Part shown: positions 52,208 to 62,816 of the stretch, in pieces
Position numbering within the stretch: position 1 is the first letter of the stretch
Layout of the letters: every line of letters starts with the position of its first letter
Assembly (NCBI GenBank): GCA_036346225.1
Contig: JARFIW010001457.1
Location: 186,001-250,000, forward strand
From: Platerodrilus igneus
Lineage: Eukaryota; Arthropoda; Insecta; Coleoptera; Lycidae
DNA: 64,000 bases
Reading direction: 5' to 3'
Translations under genes and position numbers: made by a program
Notes under the pieces: model-generated
Told to the model about the DNA's origin: nothing
Seen by the model: the letters and a program-made list of their open reading frames with translations, nothing else
Databases searched by the model: none

Positions 52208-54881
52208 ACGTCGCGGATATCCAGGAACCCTGCAGATAGCTTTCTGGAACGCGCGAGGGCTGATGGGAAAGCGATTTGAGTTGCTGGAGTTTGCGTTGCG
52301 ACACGACCTAGACGTTGTCCTGGTGAACGAAACGTTCCTCAGCGCACGAGACGAGCCTAGGCTTCCCAACTACAGGCTGTTCCGGAACAATCGAGATGGC
52401 GTCGGAGGAGGCACAGCGGCGTACGTCAAGGCAAGTCTGGAGCACTACGTGGTGGACCTGCCAGACCTAGAACGACTGGAAGCGACTGGAGTATGCGTAG
52501 TACTAGAGGGTTTCGGCCCTCTACGCCTGATCTCAGTTTATAACCGGCCAGGTGGCGAAGCGCTTAGCACGCAGGACCTGGACGCGTTGTTGGATGCGAG
52601 AGAACCTGTGCTTTTAGCAGGGGACCTCAACTCCAAACATCCGTCCTGGAACAGTCGGGTAGCAAATCGCAATGGACGCATACTTCGACAGTTTGCTGAC
52701 GGACGTGAGGTCGAGGTCTTAGGACCAGCAGAACCCACTCACTACGGCAATAGAGGCAGGCCTGATGTACTAGACGTCGCGATCCTCCACCAAGTGACGC
52801 TGAACACGGAGATCCGGGCCGTCAGCGACCTCAGTTCTGACCACAACCCGGTGCTGCTTCATCTCGGAGGGGAGCGAGCCCCGGCCATTAACGAAACCCC
52901 TAGGGTTTCGTGGCCGGCATTTGCCGCCCATCTAGCGAGGTCGGTCGAAGGGATGTCTAACGACATACCGACGGCTGACGCGTTGGAGGCGCAAGTGGAC
53001 CGCCTCGTGGAGTGCATACAGACCTCGGTCAGTAGAGCCACTTCCATGAGACCGGTAGCGGATAAGAGGGACATCCTCCCTCTGCACATCCGTGACCTCA
53101 ACCGGGAGAAGAACCGCGCCAGGCGTCAGTGGGAAAGAACCTGGGATCCTGCGGAACGACTCCGGTACAATCGATTGGTCGCCGAAATGCGACTAGCAAT
53201 TCGGCGGCACCGGAACGAGGCCTGGGCAGCCAGACTGGAGAACCTCCGAGCCGACAACAACTCTCTGTGGAGGATGTCGAAAGTACAGAGGAACAAGAAG
53301 TTCCCGATGCCTCCAATCCATGGCGAAACAGGCTTAGCCTTTTCAGTCTCTGAAAAGGCAGAAGTCTTCGCAGACAGCATGGAACGTCAGTTCGAGCCGA
53401 ACTATGCGCACGCAGACCTTCGGCATATCGAACGCGTCCATCGTGAAGTCCGGCGGAGGCTAAGGGACGACGACGATCCTCAGGAACTTGACCCTACCAC
53501 GGTTGAAGATGTCAAGGACCTTATCAAGGCCTTAAGGGTCAGAAAGGCTCCTGGACCGGACGGTATCTCCAACCGGGCTCTGAAAGCGCTGCCGGAAAAC
53601 GCCCTCCGGGCGTTGACCGGAATCATCAACGCCATGTTGAGACTCCGCCACTTTCCATCCACGTGGAAGACGGCGGACGTCGTAGTGCTCCGGAAGGCAA
53701 GCAAATCTGCGACATTCCCACAGAACTACCGGCCCATTAGCTTGCTGTCGGTAGTTGGGAAAATAGCGAAAGCCGTCTTTCTAAGGAGACTCCAGGCGGC
53801 GATGCAGGAGCACGACGTCATCCAGGACGAACAGTTTGGGTTCCGCAAGGGGCATTCCACCGTTCACCAGATACTGCGAGTGGTGGAGCACATCGCGGAA
53901 GGCTTCAACTGGCGACAGTCAACCGGCGCAGTGTTCCTGGACGTGTCTAAAGCTTTTGACAAGGTCTGGCATAACGGCCTACTCTACAAGATGCTGGAGA
54001 GGGGTTTACCACGCGCCCTCGTCCGACTGACAAGATCCTATCTTCACGATAGATGGTTTTGCATCAGGCTGGACGGGGTGCGGTCGACGAGGCGGAAAAT
54101 CAGGGCTGGGGTACCCCAAGGCTCTCTCCTCTCGCCGGCACTCTTTAGCATCTTCGTGAGCGACCTACCGAAAACGGCAGACACCAGGATAGCACTATAC
54201 GCCGACGACACAGCCATTCTAGCCAGGTCCCGTGCTCCGCACCTCATTATGCAGAGACTGCAAACGGCGATGGACGCTCTCGTGGAGTGGCTAAGACTCT
54301 GGCGAGTCGAGGTCAATCCAGAAAAGAGCACGGCAGTTTTCTTCTCGAAGCGACGTCACCGACCTGGAGACGATGTCAGAGCGTTCGACGAACCGATACC
54401 TTGGCGTCCAGACGTCAAGTATCTAGGGGTGATCCTTGATTCATGGCTAACCTGGAAAGCTCACATCGAGTATGCGGCAAACAAGGCCAAGGGTGTTATG
54501 GCTCAACTATACCCCTTGACCAATCGCCGAAGTAGGCTGAACGCTTTAAACAAGCTTAGGCTCTACCAGGCGATAACCAGACCGACGTTTGCATACGCAT
54601 CAGCGGTGTGGGGTAAAGCAGCGGAAACGCACATGCGGAAACTCCAGGTGATCCAGAACAAGGCCCTAAGGGGAGTCTTCGGAGCTCCCTGGTTCGTCAG
54701 AAACGCTCAGCTTCACAGAGAAGCAAATCTGCAAACCGTCAAGGAATGGCTCCGGTCGAACGCGGAGAGGTTTTACGGATCTCTTGAAGATCACGAAAAC
54801 CAGCTCATACGTGCTCTGGGCGCGTATGAAGAAGCCCTATGGCGACGACATAAGTACCCCAGTACGATGCCCCGGCAATGA
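52200..54881 (+). CDS. Jockey ORF2: endonuclease and reverse transcriptase, intact
   Basis: 893 codons from ATG 52,200, which overlaps the ORF1 stop (atggatag), consistent with reinitiation after ORF1. Endonuclease: FWNARGLMGKR, VLVNETFLS (catalytic Glu), GGGTAAYV, LAGDLNSKHPSWNSR, SDHNPVLLHL. Reverse transcriptase: RKAPGPDGISNRALK, NYRPISLLSVVGKI, EQFGFRKGHSTVHQ, VFLDVSKAFDKVWH, AGVPQGSLLSPALF, LYADDTAIL, VKYLGVILDSWLTWKAHI; then the C-terminal TYASAVW-like region (FAYASAVWGKAAETHMRKLQ). Every catalytic motif is intact and there are no stops, so the protein is probably functional. Length is normal for Jockey ORF2. Confidence 0.95.
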   Translation: MDRRRGYPGTLQIAFWNARGLMGKRFELLEFALRHDLDVVLVNETFLSARDEPRLPNYRLFRNNRDGVGGGTAAYVKASLEHYVVDLPDLERLEATGVCVVLEGFGPLRLISVYNRPGGEALSTQDLDALLDAREPVLLAGDLNSKHPSWNSRVANRNGRILRQFADGREVEVLGPAEPTHYGNRGRPDVLDVAILHQVTLNTEIRAVSDLSSDHNPVLLHLGGERAPAINETPRVSWPAFAAHLARSVEGMSNDIPTADALEAQVDRLVECIQTSVSRATSMRPVADKRDILPLHIRDLNREKNRARRQWERTWDPAERLRYNRLVAEMRLAIRRHRNEAWAARLENLRADNNSLWRMSKVQRNKKFPMPPIHGETGLAFSVSEKAEVFADSMERQFEPNYAHADLRHIERVHREVRRRLRDDDDPQELDPTTVEDVKDLIKALRVRKAPGPDGISNRALKALPENALRALTGIINAMLRLRHFPSTWKTADVVVLRKASKSATFPQNYRPISLLSVVGKIAKAVFLRRLQAAMQEHDVIQDEQFGFRKGHSTVHQILRVVEHIAEGFNWRQSTGAVFLDVSKAFDKVWHNGLLYKMLERGLPRALVRLTRSYLHDRWFCIRLDGVRSTRRKIRAGVPQGSLLSPALFSIFVSDLPKTADTRIALYADDTAILARSRAPHLIMQRLQTAMDALVEWLRLWRVEVNPEKSTAVFFSKRRHRPGDDVRAFDEPIPWRPDVKYLGVILDSWLTWKAHIEYAANKAKGVMAQLYPLTNRRSRLNALNKLRLYQAITRPTFAYASAVWGKAAETHMRKLQVIQNKALRGVFGAPWFVRNAQLHREANLQTVKEWLRSNAERFYGSLEDHENQLIRALGAYEEALWRRHKYPSTMPRQ

Positions 54882-55130
54882 AAATTGCTGCGATTCCATC
54901 AGACGTCCGAAAGGAATAAACTGAGCGTAACGCCATGTTATTTCCAATCGCGACGGCGGTGAAGGACCTAGTCCAGGTACGCTAGTCACGGGATCCCTAT
55001 AAACGTCCTTTGACAAGGGATCTCGAGTCCGACACCAAAGTGGATTTTTAGTGGGTATGTCCTTGCTCCGGCAAGGAAGAGTCCCACACAGCGGATATAA
55101 AATCTTTTACCACTAATAAAAAAAAAAAAC

Positions 55131-55228
55131 GAGGCTCATTATTATCAAGTTTGTTTTTGAAAATAGCCTATTAGTGAAGCTACCATTTCTTGAGCACACG
55201 TGTCCAATGGTTTAGACATTGTGAAAAC
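55131..55228 (-). other. Possible other half of the interrupted host exon, minus strand
   Basis: The minus strand opens at ATG 55,224-55,226 with MSKPLDTCAQEMVASLIGYF and QKQT, then TGA. In a frame shifted from this one the text runs KLDNNEPLLPF straight across the retrotransposon target site into 49,917-49,880. The two frames disagree around an A-rich stretch (caaaaacaaac), so there is a frameshift, an assembly error, or the ATG frame is chance. Confidence 0.3.
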
Positions 55229-55253
55229 TTAATATATATATGTATATATTTAA

Positions 55254-55598
55254 TAGGATAGTTTGTGGGTTATAGGTCTGCTGGAACTAACTACTCTTCT
55301 TTAATACCTAAATTTTCGCATATATTTTATGCTTGATCACAGGTTTAACTAAAAATATATAAACACTGATTAATACTATAAGTATGACAACTTGCAGCTA
55401 CTTACAATGAGATTGGTTATAAATATGATTGGAACATGAAATTATTGTGTATAAATTAAATATTTAAAATAGCTTTTTTAAATGGTAAAAATTTTTCTAA
55501 TATAGAAAAGGTAAAATATATATAAAATATATGCGAAAATTTAGGTATTAAAGAAGAGTAGTTATTTCCAGCAGACCTATAACCCACAAACTATCCTA
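55254..55598. mobile_element. 345-bp MITE with ~75-bp inverted repeats and TTAA target duplication
   Basis: Left taggatagtttgtgggttat through gcatatattttatgc and right gcgaaaatttaggtattaaa through cacaaactatccta are inverted copies with few differences (aactaactactc against gagtagttattt). ttaa lies on both sides (55,250-55,253 and 55,599-55,602), the duplication preferred by piggyBac-type transposases. The interior is non-coding. Confidence 0.9.
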
Positions 55599-55609
55599 TT
55601 AAATTAACA

Positions 55610-57960
55610 CTAAAGGTCGTTAACAATACAAATTCAAATAATATATTTTAGTTCTGAAAAGAACTGTTTTATAAAATATCCAAGAACGTAAATGATAAAA
55701 ACAAAAATAAACAAGAACCAGCAGGACAACAAAAAGACAAGATGTTGAATGACAAATGTTTGGATTTGTAAAAGAAATTGGTGGCAACACCGTACAAAAT
55801 TACCGTTTATTGTCTTAAATGACAATACTCTTCTAGCTTAATTCTAGATATTCATTTACATACAATTACCCATACTGTATTACTACATTTGATGTCATTC
55901 TAAAGTTATTTTGAATGAATTATATAAAATTTTATTACATTAATCCATTTGATGTGTAGTCACACATTTACTGCAAATTAAAGAAATTTAAGCTAATGTA
56001 TAAGTAGAAGGAGGGATATTGTTGATACAAGTAACGAAAAAAAAGTTACCTACAATTAAGTAACATTTTTTAATCTTTTTTAATCAGTAACTGCTGAGAG
56101 CTTATCTTTTAGTTTTTCAGTTGCACAACACTATCTTGAACTCTTGGCGTAAATTTTTTGTGTACGTAGTATTTTTTATACAATATACTAAGTGTAATCA
56201 TGTATCTCTGCTTTAATACGGAAGATGTGATACATATAACTCGGGGGGGCTTGTACTGCACCACTTATTAAAACCAATAAGTGACTAAAATGTCTTTTAA
56301 CATAAAAAACAATTTTAACAGCTTAGCTACCATTATAACCACTTATATCAAATTGCCTGAACTGTTACTGCTTTGAATATTGGGGAAGGTAGTCAATTAG
56401 TGTTAGAATTGGATACAATTGACTAAAGTCACCTTCTGTAAAGCAATTGTTTGTCCTGGATAATTTTTACTAAATAATTGTCACATGCAGTGTTAAAATA
56501 TCTTTAAATACCTATAAGTGGATTCAGAGACTGCTACTTGTTTAGGGAAATACTCGATTGCTATAATTCTCTAAGATCAACATAACCTTAGTTTCTTTCA
56601 AGCATTTTACAAATTTTTTCAGTGCTCTAGAAATATCAAAAATGTTCCGTAGTCACCAGACCAGTTAATTAACTGATCTATGATAATCATGTACACCAAC
56701 GATCCCATGAATGATGGTATCCCTTCTCAGTAAGCATAAGAATCCTGATCCATTTATTTCAATAATTAGAAGACAGATATTCCATCAACTTTTGTTTTCA
56801 ATTGAATGCAAATGCAATTGACTACAATTAATATGAAATAGTTAATGTTTTAAATTAGCAGTCATTAGTATTGATTTGCACTTCTAAATTAACCTGTACA
56901 GCTATCTTGCACATGCGCACATTATCTTGGTTTCTTGTGCAATGTTTTTCAAGGTAATGTGTTCCTGCTTTGAGAGACTCGTAAAAGAACATGCAAACAC
57001 CTACCACTGCTTAACTACTGACAATGTTTCAAATTGACGTGGGATTTTGTTTTGTATGAAATACTGGAATACATACAAAACACCAAAACTACAATTGTAA
57101 TAGCTTTGTAATATTCCAGCTTTTTCTTGGTATTCCTATGTTTCATTTTTGTTTTAAATTAATATCGAAATAGAATTGGAATGTTTAATATATTGTACCC
57201 TACCGCTTTCCAGGTGTATTGAAAATGGTAGGTGCACGACAGGGTATAAATAAATTACTATTGCAAAGCTAGACTCGGCCGTTTTTGGTTGTGGAGACTG
57301 CAAGAGACTTAGAATCTTAGGGGAAAAAATACAGAAACGTTGAAAAGCACTGACCTTATGAAGAAGTTGTTACAAAAAATATTGAAACGCAGATTTGTGA
57401 AATAGAAATATTTTATTATTATATTACGAAAAATTTTAATTTTAATAATTTGTTTATAAGACAAAAAAATTAACTTAACAATACTTTGAACATAAGTCAA
57501 ATATAATAGCAAATCACAAAGTTTTTGTCTGATCATACTATTTTTAAATTAAATAGTTGTAGGCTTAAAGCTATATGTTCTCTACATTTCATACCAAAAA
57601 CACATGTTTAACAGATAAAGTAAGTTGAAGCATATTTTGAATAAAATAACAGTCGTATTAATTTTAAGATATTCCTGAACCGGCAAACGTTTGCAAAATG
57701 TTAGGTATATCTAATTCTTATTATATTACTTAAATAACCAATTGTTCATGAGACCTTTGGCCTGACAAACAGTCTGTTAACTTATTTTATTTATAAAATT
57801 TTTAGAGACATATGTAACAACAAACTTGAATTATTTTAAAATAAAGTAACTTTCAGCACAACTAATTTGAAAAGTCACTAATCTATTTCTCTCCATTTAT
57901 AAAATTGGTGAATCAAAACCATCCCTTTTACGTTAAAGATAACTACATAGTAAAATTTGT
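55610..57960. other. AT-rich stretch without recognisable genes
   Basis: Short frames only. A TATA-like gggtataaataaatt lies at about 57,243. Nothing else seen; intron or intergenic sequence is possible. Confidence 0.45.
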
Positions 57961-57967
57961 TACTTAC

Positions 57968-58041
57968 TTGCATTCACAGGCACATGGTCTACAGAGTCAC
58001 GTACGGTTCTTGGACCAAAAAGGTACAGCTGGCCAAGATCA
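57968..58041 (-). other. Candidate 74-base host exon, minus strand
   Basis: Minus-strand order: polypyrimidine and acceptor (taatttttctactag), 74 bases with one open frame (DLGQLYLFGPRTVRDSVDHV then PVNA), then donor aagtaagt. Both splice sites match the consensus well and the reading is protein-like, with no repeats. The exon begins with one base of a split codon and ends with one. I do not recognise the protein. The possible exon at 55,131-49,880 lies downstream on the same strand and could belong to the same gene. Confidence 0.4.
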
Positions 58042-58508
58042 CTAGTAGAAAAATTACTTAAAACCCATGCAGGTCACGTCCGGGCCCAGGAGAGAAGTTA
58101 TGTATAAACTCCATTCCACAAAAGATATTTGTTTTTTCCATCACATCAAATAGTGCTTCCTCTAACGAATAGCATGTTAGAGAAGACCAGAGAAACAATT
58201 AATAAAAAGGAAGACCCTAAAACCAGTTTGTGTTAGGAAGATATTTCCACGTGTTCACGAAAACTAAAATTATATCTGCAAATATTTTACCATGATTTGC
58301 TTTAATGATGGACCTCGATACAAAATTTGTCCATTCGCTATTATCCCTATAGGAATATTTTTAAAACACTCTAAAGATTTACATATTGTTCAGAAAAGAT
58401 ATTTTTTCTAAGAGGTTCAACTAGAAAATGGTCTACTAACACTAGCAAAAGAAAGGATTCTTAATGAAGAGAGAGAGAGAGAGAGAAAGAGGAGAGAGAG
58501 AAGAGAGA

Positions 58509-58560
<52 letters not shown>

Positions 58561-60610
58561 CTGCGGATCTTAGGATTAAACTCTTAAATCGAGCATCGTG
58601 AAAGTTCTGAAAAAAAACTTTAAAAAAATTAAAAAAATTTTCTTTTGCTTTTTAAACGTCTTTTATATTTCTACTTTTAAAATTTTCAGCAGCTTCCCTG
58701 GCTAGCTCACCTGTGCCTCTTGTCGGATACCTAAATTTACAATCATTTTTCCTTCCCACTTGCACACCATTCAATAAAATCACCAAATAATACAACAATC
58801 ATACAATCTTTTATTTACCGCTATTTACAGACAAATTATTCACAGGTATAAACAGTTTGGTACACTAATTACAACTCAATAGGACATATGTTTTAAAGTC
58901 CTTGTTTTAAATTATTATTTGCAAACACATTTAATACAATATGAGTAGATGGGCCCCAAATAATACTCTACATTTTTTGTACACTGGAGTATGGTGAGCT
59001 CATAATAACCCAGTTTATTAATGTATGCCTTTTACTTTGCATAAACTAATACAAAATTAATAAACCCGTTTATCCTTAACAATCCAATTTATATTCATAA
59101 TGAAATTTAGTTAGTTTTAAATACACCCTTTTCAAATATTAAATAATATTGAATAATTGTCCAGTACACGTATCTTTTCCGATACGTTATATAACCATAA
59201 ATAACCCCAATATTCACTCACACATCACCAAATAATACAAAAGTTTATCAGATAACAGAAAATTTAAATTCGTTACCTGGAGAATGCTTCAGGCCTCCAT
59301 CTCTTCGACGATGCTCACCAGAACCCCTTGGCTTCGTGACTATATGCTCTGATACTCCACATATTCATAAATGAAAACCCCAATAAATTCGCCAAGCGCC
59401 TTGCTTCAAATTACCATTCTATAACAGCATACAAACTCACATATATTATGCTTTTATTTATTGATTTACTATCTTGGTATAGTATTAGTTGGACCTCGGT
59501 TAATTTAATTCACTCGACACTACTCATGTTAATAACTATAAGGCCTCAACTACCAAGTTACAAGTGCTAGCACTACATTTACTGTATTATGAATATTTTT
59601 AATACTTGCATAACAAAAACTCTACTATAACGCAGGTCTATCGTGTTAAAGTAGTATAAAGCGATCAGAATACAAAGAGAACCTTCCTACTTCTCTTAGA
59701 GTATTTATATTTTTCAAAATGCTACCCCCAGGACACTTCACGCGAAAAACTTATTTTCAAATAACAATTCTGCAAATTTTGATATAACCGACTTGAAGAT
59801 TCATGAAATTCACTCCGTGAACGCGTCATATGTATCCGCAATCTTTCCCACCTGTCGCATGTTCGTACGTTTGTAAAACTATCCGTTCCCAACCAATGAT
59901 ACTATTCTGTGTCGTAATAAAACCACGCCTGTAATATTTTTATCTCTGTCTTATGCATATTTGCTGTCGCGTTCCGAACCCCACTTGAGTTATAGAAAAT
60001 CGATATTGCTGACAGCTTCTCCTCACTTCACGTGGATTGGTACGTGCGTTTTGAATACTAAAGCTTTTATATCCGCCTCTGTCTGTAGCATCTGACCGAT
60101 CGTGCATATCCCCTGCTCTTTAAGAACTTTGTTAGCTTGTTATTCGAAACAACTGACGGTTGAAAACTATTTTCCATGAAGTCCTGCTTTATTATGCTGA
60201 TAATTTTGAAGAATGTAACCTTTTAAACATGCAGGTGTTCTTAATTATAGACCGTTTAAAACAACAATTCTTGGATTTTGTATTTCACTGTATCCGATAA
60301 AACTGACGTTCTTGTTTGTTACCAAGAAACCTTTTGCCTTGGGATTGCTGATTTTCTTTACCCTGGTGTGTTTTCTAGTGCTTTTACATGTTGAATTAAA
60401 ATAAATTAAATTAATTATGCGTTTCTATTTGTTTTTAAAACTGGTTTTCTTTATGTACCTTTAACCTTTCAATCATTAATTATAAAAATACGTCAATACT
60501 TGTCCGTTTAAATTAAATAAATTTTGCGCATAAATAATTTGTTCGTTTCTCTATACAGGGTGGTTGAAATTGCATTGCTTACCCCAAATTTAACCCTTTG
60601 AATCCATAAC
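58042..60610. other. AT-rich stretch: microsatellite, possible LTR, nothing else firm
   Basis: It holds a compound microsatellite (listed) and, toward the right, sequence that may be the 3' LTR of the Gypsy element: the purine tract ttgaaatagggggaa (minus strand, about 60,610-60,640) is followed by tatgttatggattc. The other LTR edge could not be fixed; a tRNA-Met-like primer match (gtatcagagca, minus strand near 59,350) is visible. Confidence 0.35.
58466..58558. repeat. Compound (GA)n-(AT)n microsatellite
   Basis: About 40 bases of interrupted GA units followed by about 24 AT units. Confidence 0.95.
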
Positions 60611-60654
60611 ATATTCCCCCTATTTCAATTCTAATAAAACTCCCCAATCTTTTC

Positions 60655-61235
60655 TTGAATTTAAATATCTTCCTATCTACCATCTAATCTTACATACTGT
60701 TTCTATGCACCTATCTACTCACCTAACACTACCTATACCTATTTGTCCAACCTATCACTACTTATCTACCTATTTCTACCTATCTCTACTTATTTCTATC
60801 TATCTACACCTATCTTTATTTATAACTAACTATTCACACTTATCACTATCTTCTACCTAACTATTTCTATCTATTACTAACTCTCACCCTCTCATTTTTG
60901 TCTATTTTCTCTTTTTATTTTACCCTTTCATCATTTATTGACTCTTTAAGTACCTCACTTTTATACTTTTCTCCCTATCTTCACTTTTATATTCTTCTAG
61001 CTATCTTCTACTTATGTCCCTCTGTTATTTTTAACCTTACTTACTATTACTATCTATATCTTATCCTAACTATACATACTTAATTCTATATCTACATCTA
61101 ACTATCTTCCCATATTTATCCTATACCTAATTTTATTTTTCTATATACACCTACTTCTACTTTTCTATATACACCTATTCCTATCCATCTAGTCAAATTC
61201 TACACTACCATTCACCTATCTCTATATTTTTATCT
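60655..61235. repeat. Strand-biased low-complexity tract (ctatctac-like)
   Basis: Nearly 600 bases built from degenerate ctatctac, tatttctac and ctatcta words; almost no G on the plus strand. On the minus strand this is a purine-rich agatagg tract. It lies between the Gypsy protease region and the presumed purine tract/LTR. Confidence 0.8.
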
Positions 61236-61587
61236 ATTAACGTGTCTCTTTATTTAAATCTGACTCTTTTCTTGACCCTCCATGTCTTTCTTCTAACAAT
61301 CTTAACACTCTTCATCCTTATCTTATCTCTAACCATCTCTATACTTATCATCCCTGTTACTTCACATAAAATAAAATCATCCCTATTATCCTGATTCTTA
61401 AATATTTCTTCTTCTGTCCCTATACGTGTCTGTTTCTCATTTACTATTATTACCTTTTCTGCGGACAAACCAAACGATACTATCTCAACATCTTCATTTT
61501 TTTTCCTCTAAAGAAAACTCTTTATCTCTTCTAGACCCTTCATGTACAATATTCACCTCGTAAAAATCTCCTAAATTCAAATTCAAA

Positions 61588-62760
61588 TTACCAAAAATTA
61601 TCTTTGCCACTTAACTCACTTATGCCTACTATTACCTCTTGTGTGTCACTTAATGCTGTTTTCGCTTCTACCTTTATTACTTCTGACTCGTTATACTCTA
61701 ACAATGTTGCACTCGACTTTACCTCTATTTGTTCAGTCTCTTCGTTGACTACCAATTGTACCTCTTTTAACTTTTCCTCAATATATTCACCTGAGTCGAT
61801 CACTTTCACCTCTTCCTCATCTCCCTCTATACTATTAATACATAACCCCATGTCATCCTCCGTGACATCATAACTTGCCTTCCAGGGCAATATCCTATCC
61901 CCAATCCTAACTATTTCCCTCTCCATATCTATTATAACTCCTAACTTCATCATACAATCAACCCCTAATATACCTTTAAACTTTAACTCAGGTACAATTA
62001 TAAATTCCTGTTCACAGCTAACTAGCGGCTCCGTGGCGTAGTGGTATGTGTGTGACTACTACGCCCAAGGTCCCGGGTTCGAATCCCGACACGGTCCGCT
62101 TGAAAAATGTTAGGCGAGCATTTTTCACAAAAATACACCCTCGTTCGGATGAGAGGTAAAATGGAGGTCCCGTGTGTGAGTGTTGTCACGCACGTTAAAG
62201 ATCCCTACCTTTCTTGGAACAGCAAGGGTTCGGCAAAATTCAAAATTTTCCAGGTAAAAAAAACTCGCTTCCTGGCCAATGTAGTACCTTCGGGTGGAGC
62301 ATTGGAAGAAAAAAAAATCAAATGTAATGTTCACAGCTAACTGAACCTAACTGTACTTTTAAAATGACTACGCTATCCACAACAGCAAATCGCTTTTTAT
62401 CTGGCGCAACCAGGCGACTTCTTTTTATTGGCATTATCCTGTCACACACTTTATCCTTAATTTCATTGACGAATTCCTCCGATACTAAACTCGCCTCAGC
62501 TTCTGAATCTAATAACGCTCCTAAATTTTTCTCAAAAATTTTAATATCAATTATGGGCAAACAAAATTTTTCTATTATTTCTGGCTCAACTTCTTCCTCT
62601 ATTTTTAAAAATTCCCTTGGATGTTCATACTTGTACGCAGTGATGTCTAGTGGTTTGTCCTTGTCTAAAAATCCTGTCCCGGTCTGGTCTCCCTACTCGG
62701 TCCCGGTCTCGCTACTACCTCCGCATATGTCCGTGGTGTGTCTACCTGGTTAGTATTCTG
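61588..62760 (-). pseudogene. Gypsy retropepsin region, interrupted by a SINE
   Basis: Two halves. Before the SINE (minus strand, 62,560-62,343): MPIIDIKIFEKNLGALLDSE then AEASLVSEEFV, with LLDSEAEASLV where active retropepsins have LLDTGA or LLDSGS, then VILKVQLGSVSCE. After it (62,008-61,588): EFIIVPELKFKGILGVDCMM, the classic flap/ILG-D end of retropepsin, then an acidic tail. The 15-base target duplication accounts exactly for the join. The active-site DSG/DTG reads DSE, so the protease would be inactive even without the SINE. Confidence 0.75.
62024..62327 (+). mobile_element. tRNA-derived SINE, 304 bp, with 15-bp target duplication
   Basis: Target duplication tgttcacagctaact at 62,009-62,023 and 62,328-62,342. 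The head resembles a tRNA, with polymerase III boxes: A (tggcgtagtgg, 62,034-62,044) and B (ggttcgaatcc, 62,076-62,086). A body follows with gaggtcccgtgtgtgag...cacgcacgttaaagatcc, a kind of central domain shared by several invertebrate SINEs, and an A-rich end (gaagaaaaaaaaatcaaatg). It has no coding capacity and depends on a LINE for movement. Confidence 0.9.
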
Positions 62761-62816
62761 ATTTTCTCTAGTGTTTGTCGTTGTCCCCCTCATGTCTGGT
62801 GAACTGTTTTGTCTTG

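Larger units (their letters stand above)
49918..55130 (+). mobile_element. Jockey-type non-LTR retrotransposon, near full length
   Basis: About 5.2 kb bounded by the 12-bp target duplication gaggctcattat (49,906-49,917 and 55,131-55,142), with a poly-A run at the 3' end (about 55,118-55,129). It has a ~940-base 5' leader, ORF1 and ORF2 overlapping by 8 bases, and a ~240-base 3' untranslated region. It is markedly GC-richer than its flanks from about 50,400 on. One nonsense codon in ORF1 is the only coding defect I found, so it is a recent arrival. Confidence 0.9.

Noticed and set aside
61604..61873. Plus-strand 89-codon Ser/Thr-rich frame
   Set aside because: Antisense to the acidic tail of the Gypsy protease region; its Ser/Thr richness is the mirror of that purine-rich strand.
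62024..62100. Functional tRNA gene
   Set aside because: Box A and B are present, but the acceptor and anticodon stems pair poorly, and the sequence continues into a SINE body bounded by a target duplication.
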